NCBI GenBank assembly: GCA_023250195.1
Contig: JAHFBF010000004.1
Coordinates: 193,675-257,674 of the forward strand
Reading direction: 5' to 3'
DNA: 64,000 bases
Source: Candidatus Melainabacteria bacterium
Lineage (GTDB): Bacteria > Cyanobacteriota > Vampirovibrionia > 2-02-FULL-35-15
The notes beneath the pieces are model-generated. The model was not told the origin of the DNA, ran no database searches, and saw only the letters and a list, made by a program, of their open reading frames with translations. Position 1 is the stretch's first letter; the number at the start of each line of letters is the position of its first letter. Of this stretch, positions 24,860-33,543 are shown piece after piece. A program made the position numbers and the translations under genes.

Positions 24860-24950
24860 AACGCCTCGTCGCTGCTACGCAGACTCCTTGGCTATTATAT
24901 GTCTCATTTTACGTGCTCGGATTTTCGCATTTGGAAAATCCTCGCTTAGA
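24860..24950. repeat. Interspersed element, family B/C mosaic
   Basis: The left part (aacgcctcgtcgctgctacg, cagactccttggctatta) is the reverse complement of parts of 41660-41734 and 61717-61756. The right part (gctcggattttcgcatttgg then aaaatcctcgctta) matches the end of the 12048-12165 element. No coding sequence. Confidence 0.6.
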
Positions 24951-24968
24951 AGCCTTGCAAAAAAGCCA

Positions 24969-26075
24969 TTATTTATAGTTAGATCTCTTTATCAATCCCA
25001 CAAACTCTTCAAATAAATAATCACTGTCATGTGGTCCGGGAGAGGCTTCTGGGTGATATTGAACAGAAAAGATAGAAAGTTCTTTGTGCCTGAAGCCTTC
25101 GTTTGTATTATCGTTTAAATTTATATGAGTTGTTTCTAATTCTTTTGGAAGTGTTTCAGTTTCAACGGCAAAGCCATGGTTTTGGGAAGTGATTTCTATT
25201 TTTCCGGTTTTAAGATTTTTAACCGGTTGATTTGCACCCCTATGACCGAATTTCATTTTGTAAGTTTTTGCACCAAATGCCTGTGCAAGAAGCTGATGTC
25301 CCAGACATATTCCAAAAATTGGAATGTTTAATTTATCAATTACTTTTTTAATAGTTTCTACTGCATATTTTACAGGCTCAGGATCACCGGGACCATTTGA
25401 TAAAAATAATCCTACCGGGTTAATTGATTTAATTTCATCAAATGCAGCTGTAGCTGGAACTACTAATGGTGCACAGCCAAAATAACTAAGGCGATTTAAA
25501 ATATTTTGTTTAATTCCAAAATCCATGGCTATAATAGGCCATGCCGGCTGGATCTTTGGCATTGGACCACGATACATTTCTTTTGTAGTAACTGCTTTTG
25601 CCAAGTCAGCTCCAACCATTGAGGGTGATTCGAGAACTTTCTTTTTTAGTTCATCGGGATTTAAAATTTCTGTAGAAATTCCGGCTCTCATTGCACCACT
25701 TGATCTGATTTTTCTTGTTATTGCCCTTGTGTCTACACCGCTTATTCCGGTTAAGCCTTGAGATTCTAAAAATTCATTTAATGAAATTTCCGATTCCCAG
25801 TTGCTTGCAATGGGGCTTACGTTTTTTACAATAATTCCTTTAGCAAAACTTTTTTTAGATTCTAGGTCGTTTTTATTTGTACCGTAATTTCCAATTTCAG
25901 GATAAGTAAAAGTGATTATTTGATTAGCGTAGCTGGGATCAGTAATTATTTCCTGATAGCCGGTCATGCTTGTGTTAAAGACAATTTCACCAAAACTAGT
26001 GCCATCACATCCAAAGCTTTTGCCTTCAAACGTTGTCCCATCTTCTAAAACTAAAATTGCTTCTTTATTTGACAT
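24969..26075 (-). CDS. carA: Carbamoyl-phosphate synthase small (glutaminase) subunit
   Basis: A 368-aa enzyme that hydrolyses glutamine to feed ammonia to CarB for arginine and pyrimidine synthesis. N-terminal CarA domain: ILVLEDGTTFEGKSFG, TSMTGYQEI. Class I glutaminase domain: nucleophile in IFGICLGHQLLAQAFG, with VQYHPEASPGPHDS for His/Glu. The start chosen is ATG at 26075 (MSNKEAILVLEDG), because an upstream ATG at 26129 would add 18 cysteine-rich, non-conserved residues. carB is not in the window. Confidence 0.95.
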   Translation of the reverse strand: MSNKEAILVLEDGTTFEGKSFGCDGTSFGEIVFNTSMTGYQEIITDPSYANQIITFTYPEIGNYGTNKNDLESKKSFAKGIIVKNVSPIASNWESEISLNEFLESQGLTGISGVDTRAITRKIRSSGAMRAGISTEILNPDELKKKVLESPSMVGADLAKAVTTKEMYRGPMPKIQPAWPIIAMDFGIKQNILNRLSYFGCAPLVVPATAAFDEIKSINPVGLFLSNGPGDPEPVKYAVETIKKVIDKLNIPIFGICLGHQLLAQAFGAKTYKMKFGHRGANQPVKNLKTGKIEITSQNHGFAVETETLPKELETTHINLNDNTNEGFRHKELSIFSVQYHPEASPGPHDSDYLFEEFVGLIKRSNYK

Positions 26076-26190
26076 CCTTAACATTTTACAGTTTCCGCTA
26101 AAATAACAACAAAAAACATTAAATAACACATTCGATGGTATGTTCTTACTAGGAATTGAATTGAATTAACCTAAACTTAATGTTTGTCAG

Positions 26191-26218
26191 TTGACTTCCT
26201 TTATAAAATGTTTACAAT
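26191..26218 (+). promoter_or_regulatory. Candidate sigma70-type promoter for the 26282 gene
   Basis: TTGACT at 26191-26196, a 16-bp spacer and TACAAT at 26213-26218, about 60 bp before the ATG at 26282. Confidence 0.5.
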
Positions 26219-26281
26219 CATAAGTAAGAGGCCTTAATTGATTCTTAACCTAAGAGATAAAGGCTAAAAGAGGTAAAAAAG

Positions 26282-26749
26282 ATGCCCCCAAGAAAACAAA
26301 TGCAAAGACAAGCAAGATCAAGTGGTTTTGATCCAACTGCCAGTATTACTGCAGCAGCTGGAGCTAAGACAGCTCTATACAGAACTGAAGAACCAAAGGA
26401 AGAAGCTCCAAAAGAAGCCAGTTCAAATGATGATTTAAAAAAGCTTATTGAAACATTGAAAAACAAATTAAACTCAACCAATTCAGCCCAACAAAAATCA
26501 GCTCCTCCAGCACCAAAAGCAAAAACTGTCTGGAACAGAAGTATAACAAAAGATGAAAAGACTTTTAATCCTGCTTATACGGTTCTTACCAGAATTTCAA
26601 ATCATGAAAAAGTACCTGCCAAGTCAACTAAATCCAGTGATATAACTACTAAATCGCTTCCGGATTCATTTATTTTTAGACCAGGTGCTGATGGTATTAA
26701 AATTGACAAGTTAAGCATTGCAGCCGGTAAGCAATTAGGAATGGGTTAA
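26282..26749 (+). CDS. Unknown low-complexity protein
   Basis: A 155-aa, basic, alanine/serine/lysine/proline-rich protein with no membrane helix or signal peptide. One helical stretch (about 47-65, NDDLKKLIETLKNKLNS) may be a short coiled coil. The end, IFRPGADGIKIDKLSIAAGKQL, is the most ordered part. It has its own promoter candidate, and the next unknown gene begins 7 bp after its stop. No family recognised. Confidence 0.7.
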   Translation: MPPRKQMQRQARSSGFDPTASITAAAGAKTALYRTEEPKEEAPKEASSNDDLKKLIETLKNKLNSTNSAQQKSAPPAPKAKTVWNRSITKDEKTFNPAYTVLTRISNHEKVPAKSTKSSDITTKSLPDSFIFRPGADGIKIDKLSIAAGKQLGMG

Positions 26750-26756
26750 AATATTT

Positions 26757-27209
26757 ATGTCTACAACTGCAACATTACCATTTGTTGTTACTACTCATGA
26801 TCCTAGAATTCAAGCTTTCAAAGCAGCTTCTGGTCCTGCACTTAGAACTTCTGCAAAGACATTCCCATACGCCAAAAAATTTAGTCCAAGTAATGATACC
26901 GGTATTTTATTGAATCAGGTTGATGCAGAATACTCTCGCTGTAATGAACATAGTCATTTATTGGATGCAGGACTGATTTCTGCTATTCGTGAACAAGCAC
27001 CCACAGTAGAAGATTTTTTTAATCTTACATATAAAGATTTAGAAATAATAATGAGTTCTAAATATGCGGGATCTCGAGCATCAGAACTATTCTTGGACTA
27101 TCTTGCTTCGAAACTTAATATCACAAGAGACAGAGGAGCTCTTGATGTAACTAATCCTGTTGATAGAAATAAAACAATACAAAAAATCTTATATCCTACA
27201 AAAGCTTAA
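26757..27209 (+). CDS. Unknown protein, second gene of a two-gene unit
   Basis: A 150-aa soluble protein. The N-terminus is disordered (STTATLPFVVTTHDP); residues 55-140 look helical (AEYSRCNEHSHLLDAGL, FFNLTYKDLEIIMSSKY). No known motif recognised. It follows the 26282 gene closely and probably works with it. It converges on the GlmU-type gene with a 4-bp overlap. Confidence 0.7.
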   Translation: MSTTATLPFVVTTHDPRIQAFKAASGPALRTSAKTFPYAKKFSPSNDTGILLNQVDAEYSRCNEHSHLLDAGLISAIREQAPTVEDFFNLTYKDLEIIMSSKYAGSRASELFLDYLASKLNITRDRGALDVTNPVDRNKTIQKILYPTKA

Positions 27210-27862
27210 TTTTGCTTTTTTACCCAGTTTAATTTATTTTCCTGTTTGGGTCTTGTAATAGCCAGTGCTTTTTTAGGGACATTTTTTGTAACTACTGAAC
27301 CTGCTGCAACTATTGCATCTTCATTAAGAGTAACCGGAGCTACAAGAACAGAATTTGAACCTGTTGAGGCTCTATCTTTAATAATCGTTTTATTCTTTTT
27401 GCCGGTAGCAGAATTATAATTTGCAGTAATTGTACCTGCACCGATGTTTACACTTTTCCCAATCTTTGCATCTCCAATGTAACTTAAATGAGCAATTTGA
27501 GTATTGTCTCCAATTACGGAATTTTTTATTTCAACAAAGTTGCCAATTTTAATATTATTTTTTATTATGACATTGTCCCGCAGTCTTGCATAAGGACCAA
27601 TCTTATTGTGATTTCCAATGATTGAATCCGTAATATGGGAAAATGTAATGTTGTTTCCACTGCCAATAGTAATAACACCTTCCAGATATAAATTAGGACC
27701 CAGAACATTTTTAGGACCGATTTTTATCTTCCCCTTTAAGAAGGTATTTGGATAGATAACATTACCTTTTGAGAGCTTAACTTCATTTCCTATATAAGTA
27801 TTTCTTGGATCTAAGATTGTAATTCCTTTATCCTGAAATTTTTTTATAACCTTCTCGTTCAT
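27206..27862 (-). CDS. GlmU-type left-handed beta-helix acetyltransferase, without uridylyltransferase domain
   Basis: A 218-aa protein equivalent to the C-terminal half of GlmU: linker helix then GITILDPRNTYIG, repeated hexapeptides, IGPYARLRDN, IGNFVEIKNSVIG, HLSYIGDAKIGKSVNIGAGTITANY, and APVTLNEDAIVAAGSVVTKNVP. These are the acetyl-CoA and glucosamine-1-phosphate site residues of GlmU. The N-terminal nucleotidyltransferase half is absent, so uridylylation would need a separate protein (inference). Start chosen at ATG 27862, as the alternative at 27895 would overlap the divergent gene. Confidence 0.85.
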   Translation of the reverse strand: MNEKVIKKFQDKGITILDPRNTYIGNEVKLSKGNVIYPNTFLKGKIKIGPKNVLGPNLYLEGVITIGSGNNITFSHITDSIIGNHNKIGPYARLRDNVIIKNNIKIGNFVEIKNSVIGDNTQIAHLSYIGDAKIGKSVNIGAGTITANYNSATGKKNKTIIKDRASTGSNSVLVAPVTLNEDAIVAAGSVVTKNVPKKALAITRPKQENKLNWVKKQN

Positions 27863-27884
27863 AGTATAAAATGATAGCAGATTT

Positions 27885-29012
27885 ATGATTAACACACTTA
27901 ATATTGAAAAAAGACAACAGATGCAAAATGTAAAATCTTATTCATTTATTACAAAGTCAAAAGAATGTCAGAACTTTGTAGATAAGACAAAAGGTAAAAA
28001 ACCGCTTTTTGTTCTTGTAATTGGAAGTACTGAAACTGCTTTAATTCCCGGCATTTCTGCTGCGGGGCAAAATATAGAACAACTAAAACACACTCCTGCG
28101 CTTGATGCTGATTTTCTTGTTTCAAAACCTGAAGAGTTTACTGGGAAAATTCCTGTTTCACCAGGTGGCATCCCGTCTCCGGTAATTTTATCCAAAGCAA
28201 TGGTTGAACTCCTGGGCTTGGATGTAAGCATTGTAGATGTAGGAGCTTTTATAAAACCCGAAAGAATTCATGTGGATTTAAATATGGGTCCTGCCGCATG
28301 CTTAACGACAGGACTAGCACTTGGTCCAGTTAAAACAAGTTTTCTTTTCCAGAAAGGTGAAAAACTGGGCTTGAATCTTTCTAATTATCCTTATGTTGTA
28401 ATTGGTGAATGTGTTCCTGGTGGGACTACTACAGCATTAAGTGTTTTATGTTCATTGGATATTAATGCTTTTGATCTGGTTAACAGCAGTTTCCCTGAAG
28501 GAAATCATCTATGGAAAAATCAGACTATAAAAGATGCACTGCTTAATCATTCAGAGAAGTTCTCTTCCATAAAGAAAAACCCATTGAAAGCCATTGAGTA
28601 TTTTGGTGATCCAATGCAGGCATTTATTTGTGGTTTTATAAAAGGTGTTCAGAAGGCGAATCTGCCGATTATGCTTGCCGGCGGTTCACAAATGCTTGCC
28701 GTTTATTATGTCTCAAAACTTCTTACCGGATTTAATCCTTATGATACGGTTGTAGCGACTACTTCCTGGATTACAAATGATAAAAACGCAAAAACAAAAA
28801 GACTTGCAGAACTTGTAAATGCTCCTCTTATTTCATCAAATATAAATTTTAAAGAATCAAAACATAAGGGACTTTATGCTTATGAAGAAGGACATATAAA
28901 AGAAGGTGTTGGAGCTGGTGGATTAATGGTGGCAGCTGATTTATATAAAAATATTTCGCAGCAAAGCATTATTGAAGAAATTGAAAAGGTTTATTCACAA
29001 ATAATTCTTTAA
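27885..29012 (+). CDS. CobT-like nicotinate-nucleotide phosphoribosyltransferase (archaeal/cyanobacterial type)
   Basis: A 375-aa protein of the family I know as TIGR00303, which replaces or resembles CobT in archaea and cyanobacteria: FVLVIGSTETALIPGISAAG, LDADFLVSKP, ECVPGGTTTALSVL, MLAGGSQMLAVYY, and the C-terminal EGHIKEGVGAGGLMVAADL. The expected role is activation of the lower-ligand base for cobamide assembly. It converges with cobS, overlapping by 18 bp, which strengthens the assignment. A start at 27921 is possible. Confidence 0.82.
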   Translation: MINTLNIEKRQQMQNVKSYSFITKSKECQNFVDKTKGKKPLFVLVIGSTETALIPGISAAGQNIEQLKHTPALDADFLVSKPEEFTGKIPVSPGGIPSPVILSKAMVELLGLDVSIVDVGAFIKPERIHVDLNMGPAACLTTGLALGPVKTSFLFQKGEKLGLNLSNYPYVVIGECVPGGTTTALSVLCSLDINAFDLVNSSFPEGNHLWKNQTIKDALLNHSEKFSSIKKNPLKAIEYFGDPMQAFICGFIKGVQKANLPIMLAGGSQMLAVYYVSKLLTGFNPYDTVVATTSWITNDKNAKTKRLAELVNAPLISSNINFKESKHKGLYAYEEGHIKEGVGAGGLMVAADLYKNISQQSIIEEIEKVYSQIIL

Positions 29013-29771
29013 TATCACACCTAACGACAATATCGTTACTTCGCTAAGTTCAATTAATGCACCAAACGTATCCCCTGTATGTCCCTTAAAATGCTTTTCA
29101 AGCCAGTATGTCCAAATAAGGCAGACAAAAAAACAGATTAAAACAAAAAAGACATAAAAGAACTTCAGGTGAAATGGGATGGTAAATAAAGAAAAAATAA
29201 TTATAAAAGAAATAAGATTTATTAATAAATCAGCCGGCTTTTTTACTCCGGATAAAAGGAGTGATGAGCTGACCCCTGAGTCTTTGTTCTTACTTAGAAA
29301 AGTAAATGAATAAATTGTGAGCAGCCTTGATAGTGCAAGTGAAATTACAATAACAAAAAAAAGTTTATTTAGTAAAAGTGTACATAAAGTGATAAGTTTA
29401 AACAAAATTACAAATATACCTCCAATCGCTCCAAAAGCTCCAATCCTGCTGTCTTTCATAGCCTCTATTTTTCTATTTTTATCCTGACAGCCTATTCCAT
29501 CAAAGGTGTCCATTAAACCATCCATATGTAAACCGCCGGTAAGTAAAACCCAGGCAAGTAAAACTAAAAGTGCAGAAAACATAAAAGGAATTTTACATGT
29601 AATTAAAACTTTCCCAAAGAAATAAAGAATAAAACCTAATATAAAACCAATCAAAGTAAAATACGGAGCAATTCTTCCCCAGTCTTCATTCTTTCCTTTA
29701 GGCAATGGTGGGGCGGGCAGTCTAGTTAAAAATAACCAGGCGTAGAAAAAGCGGTGAAGAATTTTAATCAT
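28995..29771 (-). CDS. cobS: Adenosylcobinamide-GDP ribazoletransferase (cobalamin synthase)
   Basis: A 258-aa polytopic membrane protein. CobS motifs: FLTRLPAPPLP near the N-terminus, GGLHMDGLMDTFDGIGC with the metal-binding aspartates (about 79-95), and KDSRIGAFGAIGG. It joins adenosylcobinamide-GDP with alpha-ribazole phosphate. The start overlaps the hisD stop by 4 bp and the end overlaps the CobT-like gene by 18 bp. Other cobalamin genes are not in the window, so salvage is possible. Confidence 0.95.
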   Translation of the reverse strand: MIKILHRFFYAWLFLTRLPAPPLPKGKNEDWGRIAPYFTLIGFILGFILYFFGKVLITCKIPFMFSALLVLLAWVLLTGGLHMDGLMDTFDGIGCQDKNRKIEAMKDSRIGAFGAIGGIFVILFKLITLCTLLLNKLFFVIVISLALSRLLTIYSFTFLSKNKDSGVSSSLLLSGVKKPADLLINLISFIIIFSLFTIPFHLKFFYVFFVLICFFVCLIWTYWLEKHFKGHTGDTFGALIELSEVTILSLGVILKNYL

Positions 29772-31042
29772 TCTAACCTTATTCTTACAGAATCTCCATG
29801 TGCTTTAAGTCCCTCAGCATCTGCAAGATTAATTACATCTTTTGCTACTTTGTTAAATGATTTCTTATTAAAAGAAATCACACTAATTTTTTTCATAAAA
29901 TCCATTACAGTCAACCCACTTGAAAATTTTGCACTGCCTCCTGTAGGCAAACAATGACTTGGTCCTGCAATGTAGTCTCCCACTGATTCACAGGAGTATT
30001 TACCTAAAAAGATTGCTCCGGCATTTGTGATTTGTGAAGCGATTTGTGCTGGATTCTTTGTAATAACTTCCAGATGTTCGGGAGCTAATAAATTAATTAG
30101 TTCACAGGCTTTGCTCAGGTCTTTAATGATTACTATTGCACTGTTTTTATTCCATGATTTTAGAACTGTTTCTTTGTTTGGTAGTGTTTTAACTAACTTT
30201 AGCAGTTCATTCTGTGTCTTTTTTGCGAGTTGTTCACTATTTGTAACCATAAATGCAGATTCAAGTCCTGAGCCATGTTCCAGCTGGCTTAAAAGATCAA
30301 TTGCTAAAAACCTTGGATTTGCGGTTTTATCTGCAATAATTGCAATTTCACTTGGTCCATATAAACCGTCTATTCCAACTTTTCCAAATACAATTTTTTT
30401 TGCAAGTGTTACATAAACGTTTCCAGGTCCAACTATTTTAGTTACTGATTTGATGCTTTTTGTCCCGATAGCAGCAGCAGCAATAGCCTGTGCCCCGCCT
30501 ATTTGATAGACTTCATTTACTCTAAGCAATTTACAGGCAGCTAAAATGCTTTTGTTTACTGGGGGTGGTGTAAAAACTACAATTCTTTTTACTCCTGCAA
30601 CCTTTGCTAAAACAACGGTCATTAAAACTGTTGAAATTAAAGGAGCTTTACCACCAGGGATATAGATGCCTACTGAATCCAAGGATACATATTTATAACC
30701 CATTCTTTCATTGGAATTAAAAGTTTTAATCCATGTTTGTGGAGTATTTATTTTTTGGAATGTTGTTATCCTTTGGATTGCTTTTTTTATGGAAGTTAAC
30801 AATGGTTTTGAAATATATTTTATAGAATTGTTAATCTCATTTTGTGAAACATGAATTGTTTTTAAACCCACATTATCAAATTTCTTTGTGTAATAAATTA
30901 AAGCTATATCGCCATTATTTTTTACATTACTTACTATTGCTTCAACAGATTCATATTCTTTATTCATCCTGGACAAATCAAATCTGGATGTAATATCATC
31001 TATTTTCTTTTTTGCTTTTTTAATATCCTTTATTATTGGCAT
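29768..31042 (-). CDS. hisD: Histidinol dehydrogenase
   Basis: A 424-aa NAD-dependent zinc enzyme catalysing the last two steps of histidine synthesis. Signatures: YIPGGKAPLISTVLM, QIGGAQAIAAAAIG, GPGNVYVTLAKK, GPSEIAIIADKTANP, LLSQLEHGSGLES, EHLEVI, and GPSHCLPTGGSAKFSSGL. Length is normal. It overlaps cobS by 4 bp, an unusual operon partner. The promoter must lie in the repeat-filled gap to the right. Confidence 0.97.
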   Translation of the reverse strand: MPIIKDIKKAKKKIDDITSRFDLSRMNKEYESVEAIVSNVKNNGDIALIYYTKKFDNVGLKTIHVSQNEINNSIKYISKPLLTSIKKAIQRITTFQKINTPQTWIKTFNSNERMGYKYVSLDSVGIYIPGGKAPLISTVLMTVVLAKVAGVKRIVVFTPPPVNKSILAACKLLRVNEVYQIGGAQAIAAAAIGTKSIKSVTKIVGPGNVYVTLAKKIVFGKVGIDGLYGPSEIAIIADKTANPRFLAIDLLSQLEHGSGLESAFMVTNSEQLAKKTQNELLKLVKTLPNKETVLKSWNKNSAIVIIKDLSKACELINLLAPEHLEVITKNPAQIASQITNAGAIFLGKYSCESVGDYIAGPSHCLPTGGSAKFSSGLTVMDFMKKISVISFNKKSFNKVAKDVINLADAEGLKAHGDSVRIRLE

Positions 31043-31062
31043 GATAATTATTATAGTGTATT

Positions 31063-31290
31063 CACGTCATTGGAGCTCATCTAAAAACTCTTATAGGGTA
31101 AGGTTGCATTTTGTCACATAAATATTGATTGAAAAACAAAATGTCATTCCGGGCTTGACCCGGAATCCAGACGGTTACACAATAGCGTACTTATCTGGAT
31201 TCCCATTTTCATGGGAATGACAATTGACCTTATCTTGAAAAAATCAATTAAGCTCATAGCAGGATTTTTGAGATAGCCTCCAATGACATG
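31063..31290. repeat. Interspersed family A element split by a second MITE
   Basis: Outer ends cacgtcattggagctcatc and gatagcctccaatgacatg are inverted copies of family A termini, but 190 bp apart. Between them lies a different, self-contained inverted-repeat element at 31143-31221. This looks like a nested insertion. Confidence 0.65.
31143..31221. repeat. MITE-like element with gtcattccgggcttgacc-type end
   Basis: Ends gtcattccgggcttgacccg at the left and attcccattttcatgggaatgac at the right, with gaatccag/ctggattc inverted inside. It is of a type found in many bacterial genomes and lies within a family A element. Confidence 0.8.
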
Positions 31291-31295
31291 AAAAG

Positions 31296-32174
31296 TTAGG
31301 GCTCTACATGTACAGTAACTTTGCACCTTCCAAAGACTTCTCTTAGTTTTTTTTCCACTTCATCAGCAGTTTTGTGGGCACTGTAAAGATCTTTTGGTTT
31401 TACTTTAATTTTGCATTCTATAAATGCTGAATATGGCCCCCGACGGGAATAAATATCATAACAATCTATAACATCATTTACTGATAAAACAGATTTTTTT
31501 ATGTCTTTTGGATCAAGCCATGCGGCATCGACAAGAATTGGGACTGTACGTGAAAGTATTTCATAACCTGCTTTTGCAATAAACAAGCTTATAATTATTG
31601 CAATGATTGGATCTACCCAGTACATCTTTTGTGCAATAAAAATCTGTGAACCTAAGACTGAAAGTGTTATTAAAATGTCAGATGCTGTGTGTGAAGAATC
31701 TGCTATTAAAAGATCACTTTTTAAAACGTTTCCTTTATTTCTTTCATAAATCCAGACTATTATATTTATAATTAAAGTAAATATTAAAAGCCAGACGATT
31801 TCTTTTTTAAATAAAGGAAGTTCTACAGGGTGCAGTATTCTTCCAAAAGAACTTTGAACTATTTCTACACAGGCTATTGCCAGAAAGATTACTATTCCAA
31901 ATGCTGCAAGTGTTTCAAACTTGCCATGCCCGTATGGATGCTGTTTGTCGGGTGGTTCCGCAGCATATTTCATTACGATTAAACCAACGATATTATTTAA
32001 GGTGTCTGCTGCTGTATGTGCTGCATCTCCCAAAATACTTAGTGATGAAGTGATTACCCCCGCAAAGATTTTTATGAACAAAACCACAGCATTTAAAAGT
32101 AAAATTATCCAGAGAACTTTTTTTGTTTCACGTGAATACTGGGTCTCTTTGGTTTTTGTCATAACTCTAGTCAA
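31296..32174 (-). CDS. Cation diffusion facilitator transporter
   Basis: A 292-aa protein with six membrane helices in residues 20-215 and a cytoplasmic C-terminal domain ending VEKKLREVFGRCKVTVHVEP. Metal-site residues are in LGDAAHTAADTLNN (helix 2) and ADSSHTASDILI (helix 5), both HxxxD pairs, which favours Zn/Co/Fe-type divalent cation efflux; the exact metal cannot be told. The 3' end adjoins the nested repeat at 31063-31290. Confidence 0.92.
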   Translation of the reverse strand: MTRVMTKTKETQYSRETKKVLWIILLLNAVVLFIKIFAGVITSSLSILGDAAHTAADTLNNIVGLIVMKYAAEPPDKQHPYGHGKFETLAAFGIVIFLAIACVEIVQSSFGRILHPVELPLFKKEIVWLLIFTLIINIIVWIYERNKGNVLKSDLLIADSSHTASDILITLSVLGSQIFIAQKMYWVDPIIAIIISLFIAKAGYEILSRTVPILVDAAWLDPKDIKKSVLSVNDVIDCYDIYSRRGPYSAFIECKIKVKPKDLYSAHKTADEVEKKLREVFGRCKVTVHVEP

Positions 32175-32196
32175 TTATATCTTTTAATGTTCTTGT

Positions 32197-32263
32197 GTCA
32201 TTCTGAGCGTAAGCGAAGAATCTTTAAACGTAATGAGATTCTTCGTCTTCGACTCAGAATGAC
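32197..32263. repeat. Short interspersed repeat, family A variant
   Basis: gtcattctgagcgtaagcg then aagaatct, facing agattcttcgtcttcgactc then agaatgac: a near-perfect 67-bp inverted repeat between the CDF transporter and surE. It forms a strong hairpin without a T-run and sits only 24 bp before the surE start. Confidence 0.85.
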
Positions 32264-32286
32264 ATGAATAAGATATAATTTTTCCT

Positions 32287-33063
32287 ATGCGTATATTAAT
32301 TTCAAATGACGATGGAATATATTCTGGTGGAATAAGAGCACTTGCTGAAGGCATTGCTCAGAATAATAATAATGAGGTTTATGTAGTTGCACCGGATCGC
32401 GAAAGAAGTGCTACCGGACATTCATTAACTTTGCACAGACCTTTAAGGCTTGAAGAAGAGACTCATTTAAATGGAGTAAAAGCAGCTTATTCCACAGATG
32501 GAACGCCAAGTGACTGTATAAAAATTGCAATTGGAGCTATTTTAAAAGAACAGCCTGAAATTGTTTTATCCGGCATAAATCATGGACCAAATATGGGTTC
32601 AGATGTCTTATATTCCGGTACTGTAAGTGCTGCAATGGAAGGCGCAATTTATAATATTCCAAGTATTGCAATTAGCTTAGCTGAGCATAAACCGCAGGAT
32701 TTTTCCGGTGCTGTAACTTTTATAGGAAACTTAATAAAAATAATTGGGCAGATAAAATTTCCTGATCGAACCCTGCTAAACATAAATATTCCACCGCTTC
32801 CTCTTTCTGAGATAGCAGGAATTGAAATTACAGAACTTGGCGTAAGACCGTATAATGACTACTTTATAAAAAGAGTTGATCCGCGTGGGAGAACTTATTA
32901 CTGGCTTGCAGGAGAAGCTATAGAAGAACATGAATTGCCCGGCACTGATGTTTTTGCAGTAAGAAACAATCAGATTTCTATTACGCCTGTAACTATTCAC
33001 ATGACAAATGAAAAAATGCTGCCTGAACTTAAAGAGTGGGCAAAACAGATAAAATTGTTCTAA
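32287..33063 (+). CDS. surE: 5'/3'-nucleotidase SurE
   Basis: A 258-aa metal-dependent phosphatase acting on nucleoside monophosphates and polyphosphate. Active-site pieces: MRILISNDDGIYSGGI (D8, D9), APDRERSATGHSLTL, GTPSDC, and SGINHGPNMGSDVLYSGTVSAAMEG. Normal length. No strong RBS is visible and the leader is very short. Confidence 0.96.
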   Translation: MRILISNDDGIYSGGIRALAEGIAQNNNNEVYVVAPDRERSATGHSLTLHRPLRLEEETHLNGVKAAYSTDGTPSDCIKIAIGAILKEQPEIVLSGINHGPNMGSDVLYSGTVSAAMEGAIYNIPSIAISLAEHKPQDFSGAVTFIGNLIKIIGQIKFPDRTLLNINIPPLPLSEIAGIEITELGVRPYNDYFIKRVDPRGRTYYWLAGEAIEEHELPGTDVFAVRNNQISITPVTIHMTNEKMLPELKEWAKQIKLF

Positions 33064-33088
33064 ACCTTAGAAACATTTAATCATTCCA

Positions 33089-33105
33089 TGTAACCTACGG
33101 TTACA
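33089..33105. repeat. Short hairpin after surE
   Basis: tgtaacc/ggttaca with loop tac, 26 bp after the surE stop; no T-run follows. It may act as an mRNA 3'-end stabiliser or be another small palindrome. Confidence 0.35.
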
Positions 33106-33171
33106 AGTTCATAAAGAATTTACAAGTTAAGCTCTTGATTTCTGCTCAAGTCATTTCATAAAATTATTTTT

Positions 33172-33381
33172 ATGATTAATGAGGAAGATAGACATCTTGC
33201 TGACGTTTTAAAAATAGGTGGATTTGCGCTAATGAGTCCATTAGGTAAAATTGTTTTAAGCTTGCCAGAGCTTAGATGGTCTAATCTTACAATTCAGGTT
33301 TTTGTTATATTGCATGCTATTTTATTTTGGTATAATTTTCTTATTAAAGAGTATAGAGAGAGTGGAAGAAAGAAAAGGTAA
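33172..33381 (+). CDS. Small membrane protein, unknown
   Basis: A 69-aa protein with a polar N-terminus, two hydrophobic segments (about 15-31 and 40-58) and a basic tail RESGRKKR. The two-helix hairpin with a positive C-terminus suggests an inner-membrane protein with both ends cytoplasmic. A second tiny membrane gene begins 3 bp after its stop. No family recognised. Confidence 0.6.
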   Translation: MINEEDRHLADVLKIGGFALMSPLGKIVLSLPELRWSNLTIQVFVILHAILFWYNFLIKEYRESGRKKR

Positions 33382-33384
33382 TAG

Positions 33385-33507
33385 GTGGGAAAAGAATTAA
33401 TAGAAATAATGGTTATACTTCTAATTTGTGCAAATGTTTTTATAGGATTTTCTTATTTGTATTATAAACTTCAACAAAGACGTAAAGAGATCCATAAAAG
33501 AAAATAA
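33385..33507 (+). CDS. Tiny membrane protein, possible partner of the preceding gene
   Basis: A 40-aa reading frame with GTG start, preceded by AAAAGG at a 6-nt spacing. One hydrophobic helix (residues 5-27, ending SYLYYK) is followed by a basic tail QQRRKEIHKRK. Its spacing and topology suggest translation with the 33172 gene, but it is short enough to be chance. Confidence 0.4.
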   Translation: MGKELIEIMVILLICANVFIGFSYLYYKLQQRRKEIHKRK

Positions 33508-33543
33508 AATACTAAATTTATTCTTATTAATTCTATAATTTTA

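Noticed and set aside
26076-26129. 18-residue N-terminal extension of CarA
   Set aside because: Cysteine-rich and not conserved; CarA begins just before the LVLEDGTTF motif.
32197-32263. Terminator between the CDF transporter and surE
   Set aside because: The long stem lacks a T-run on either strand and has close copies elsewhere, so it is a repeat element.
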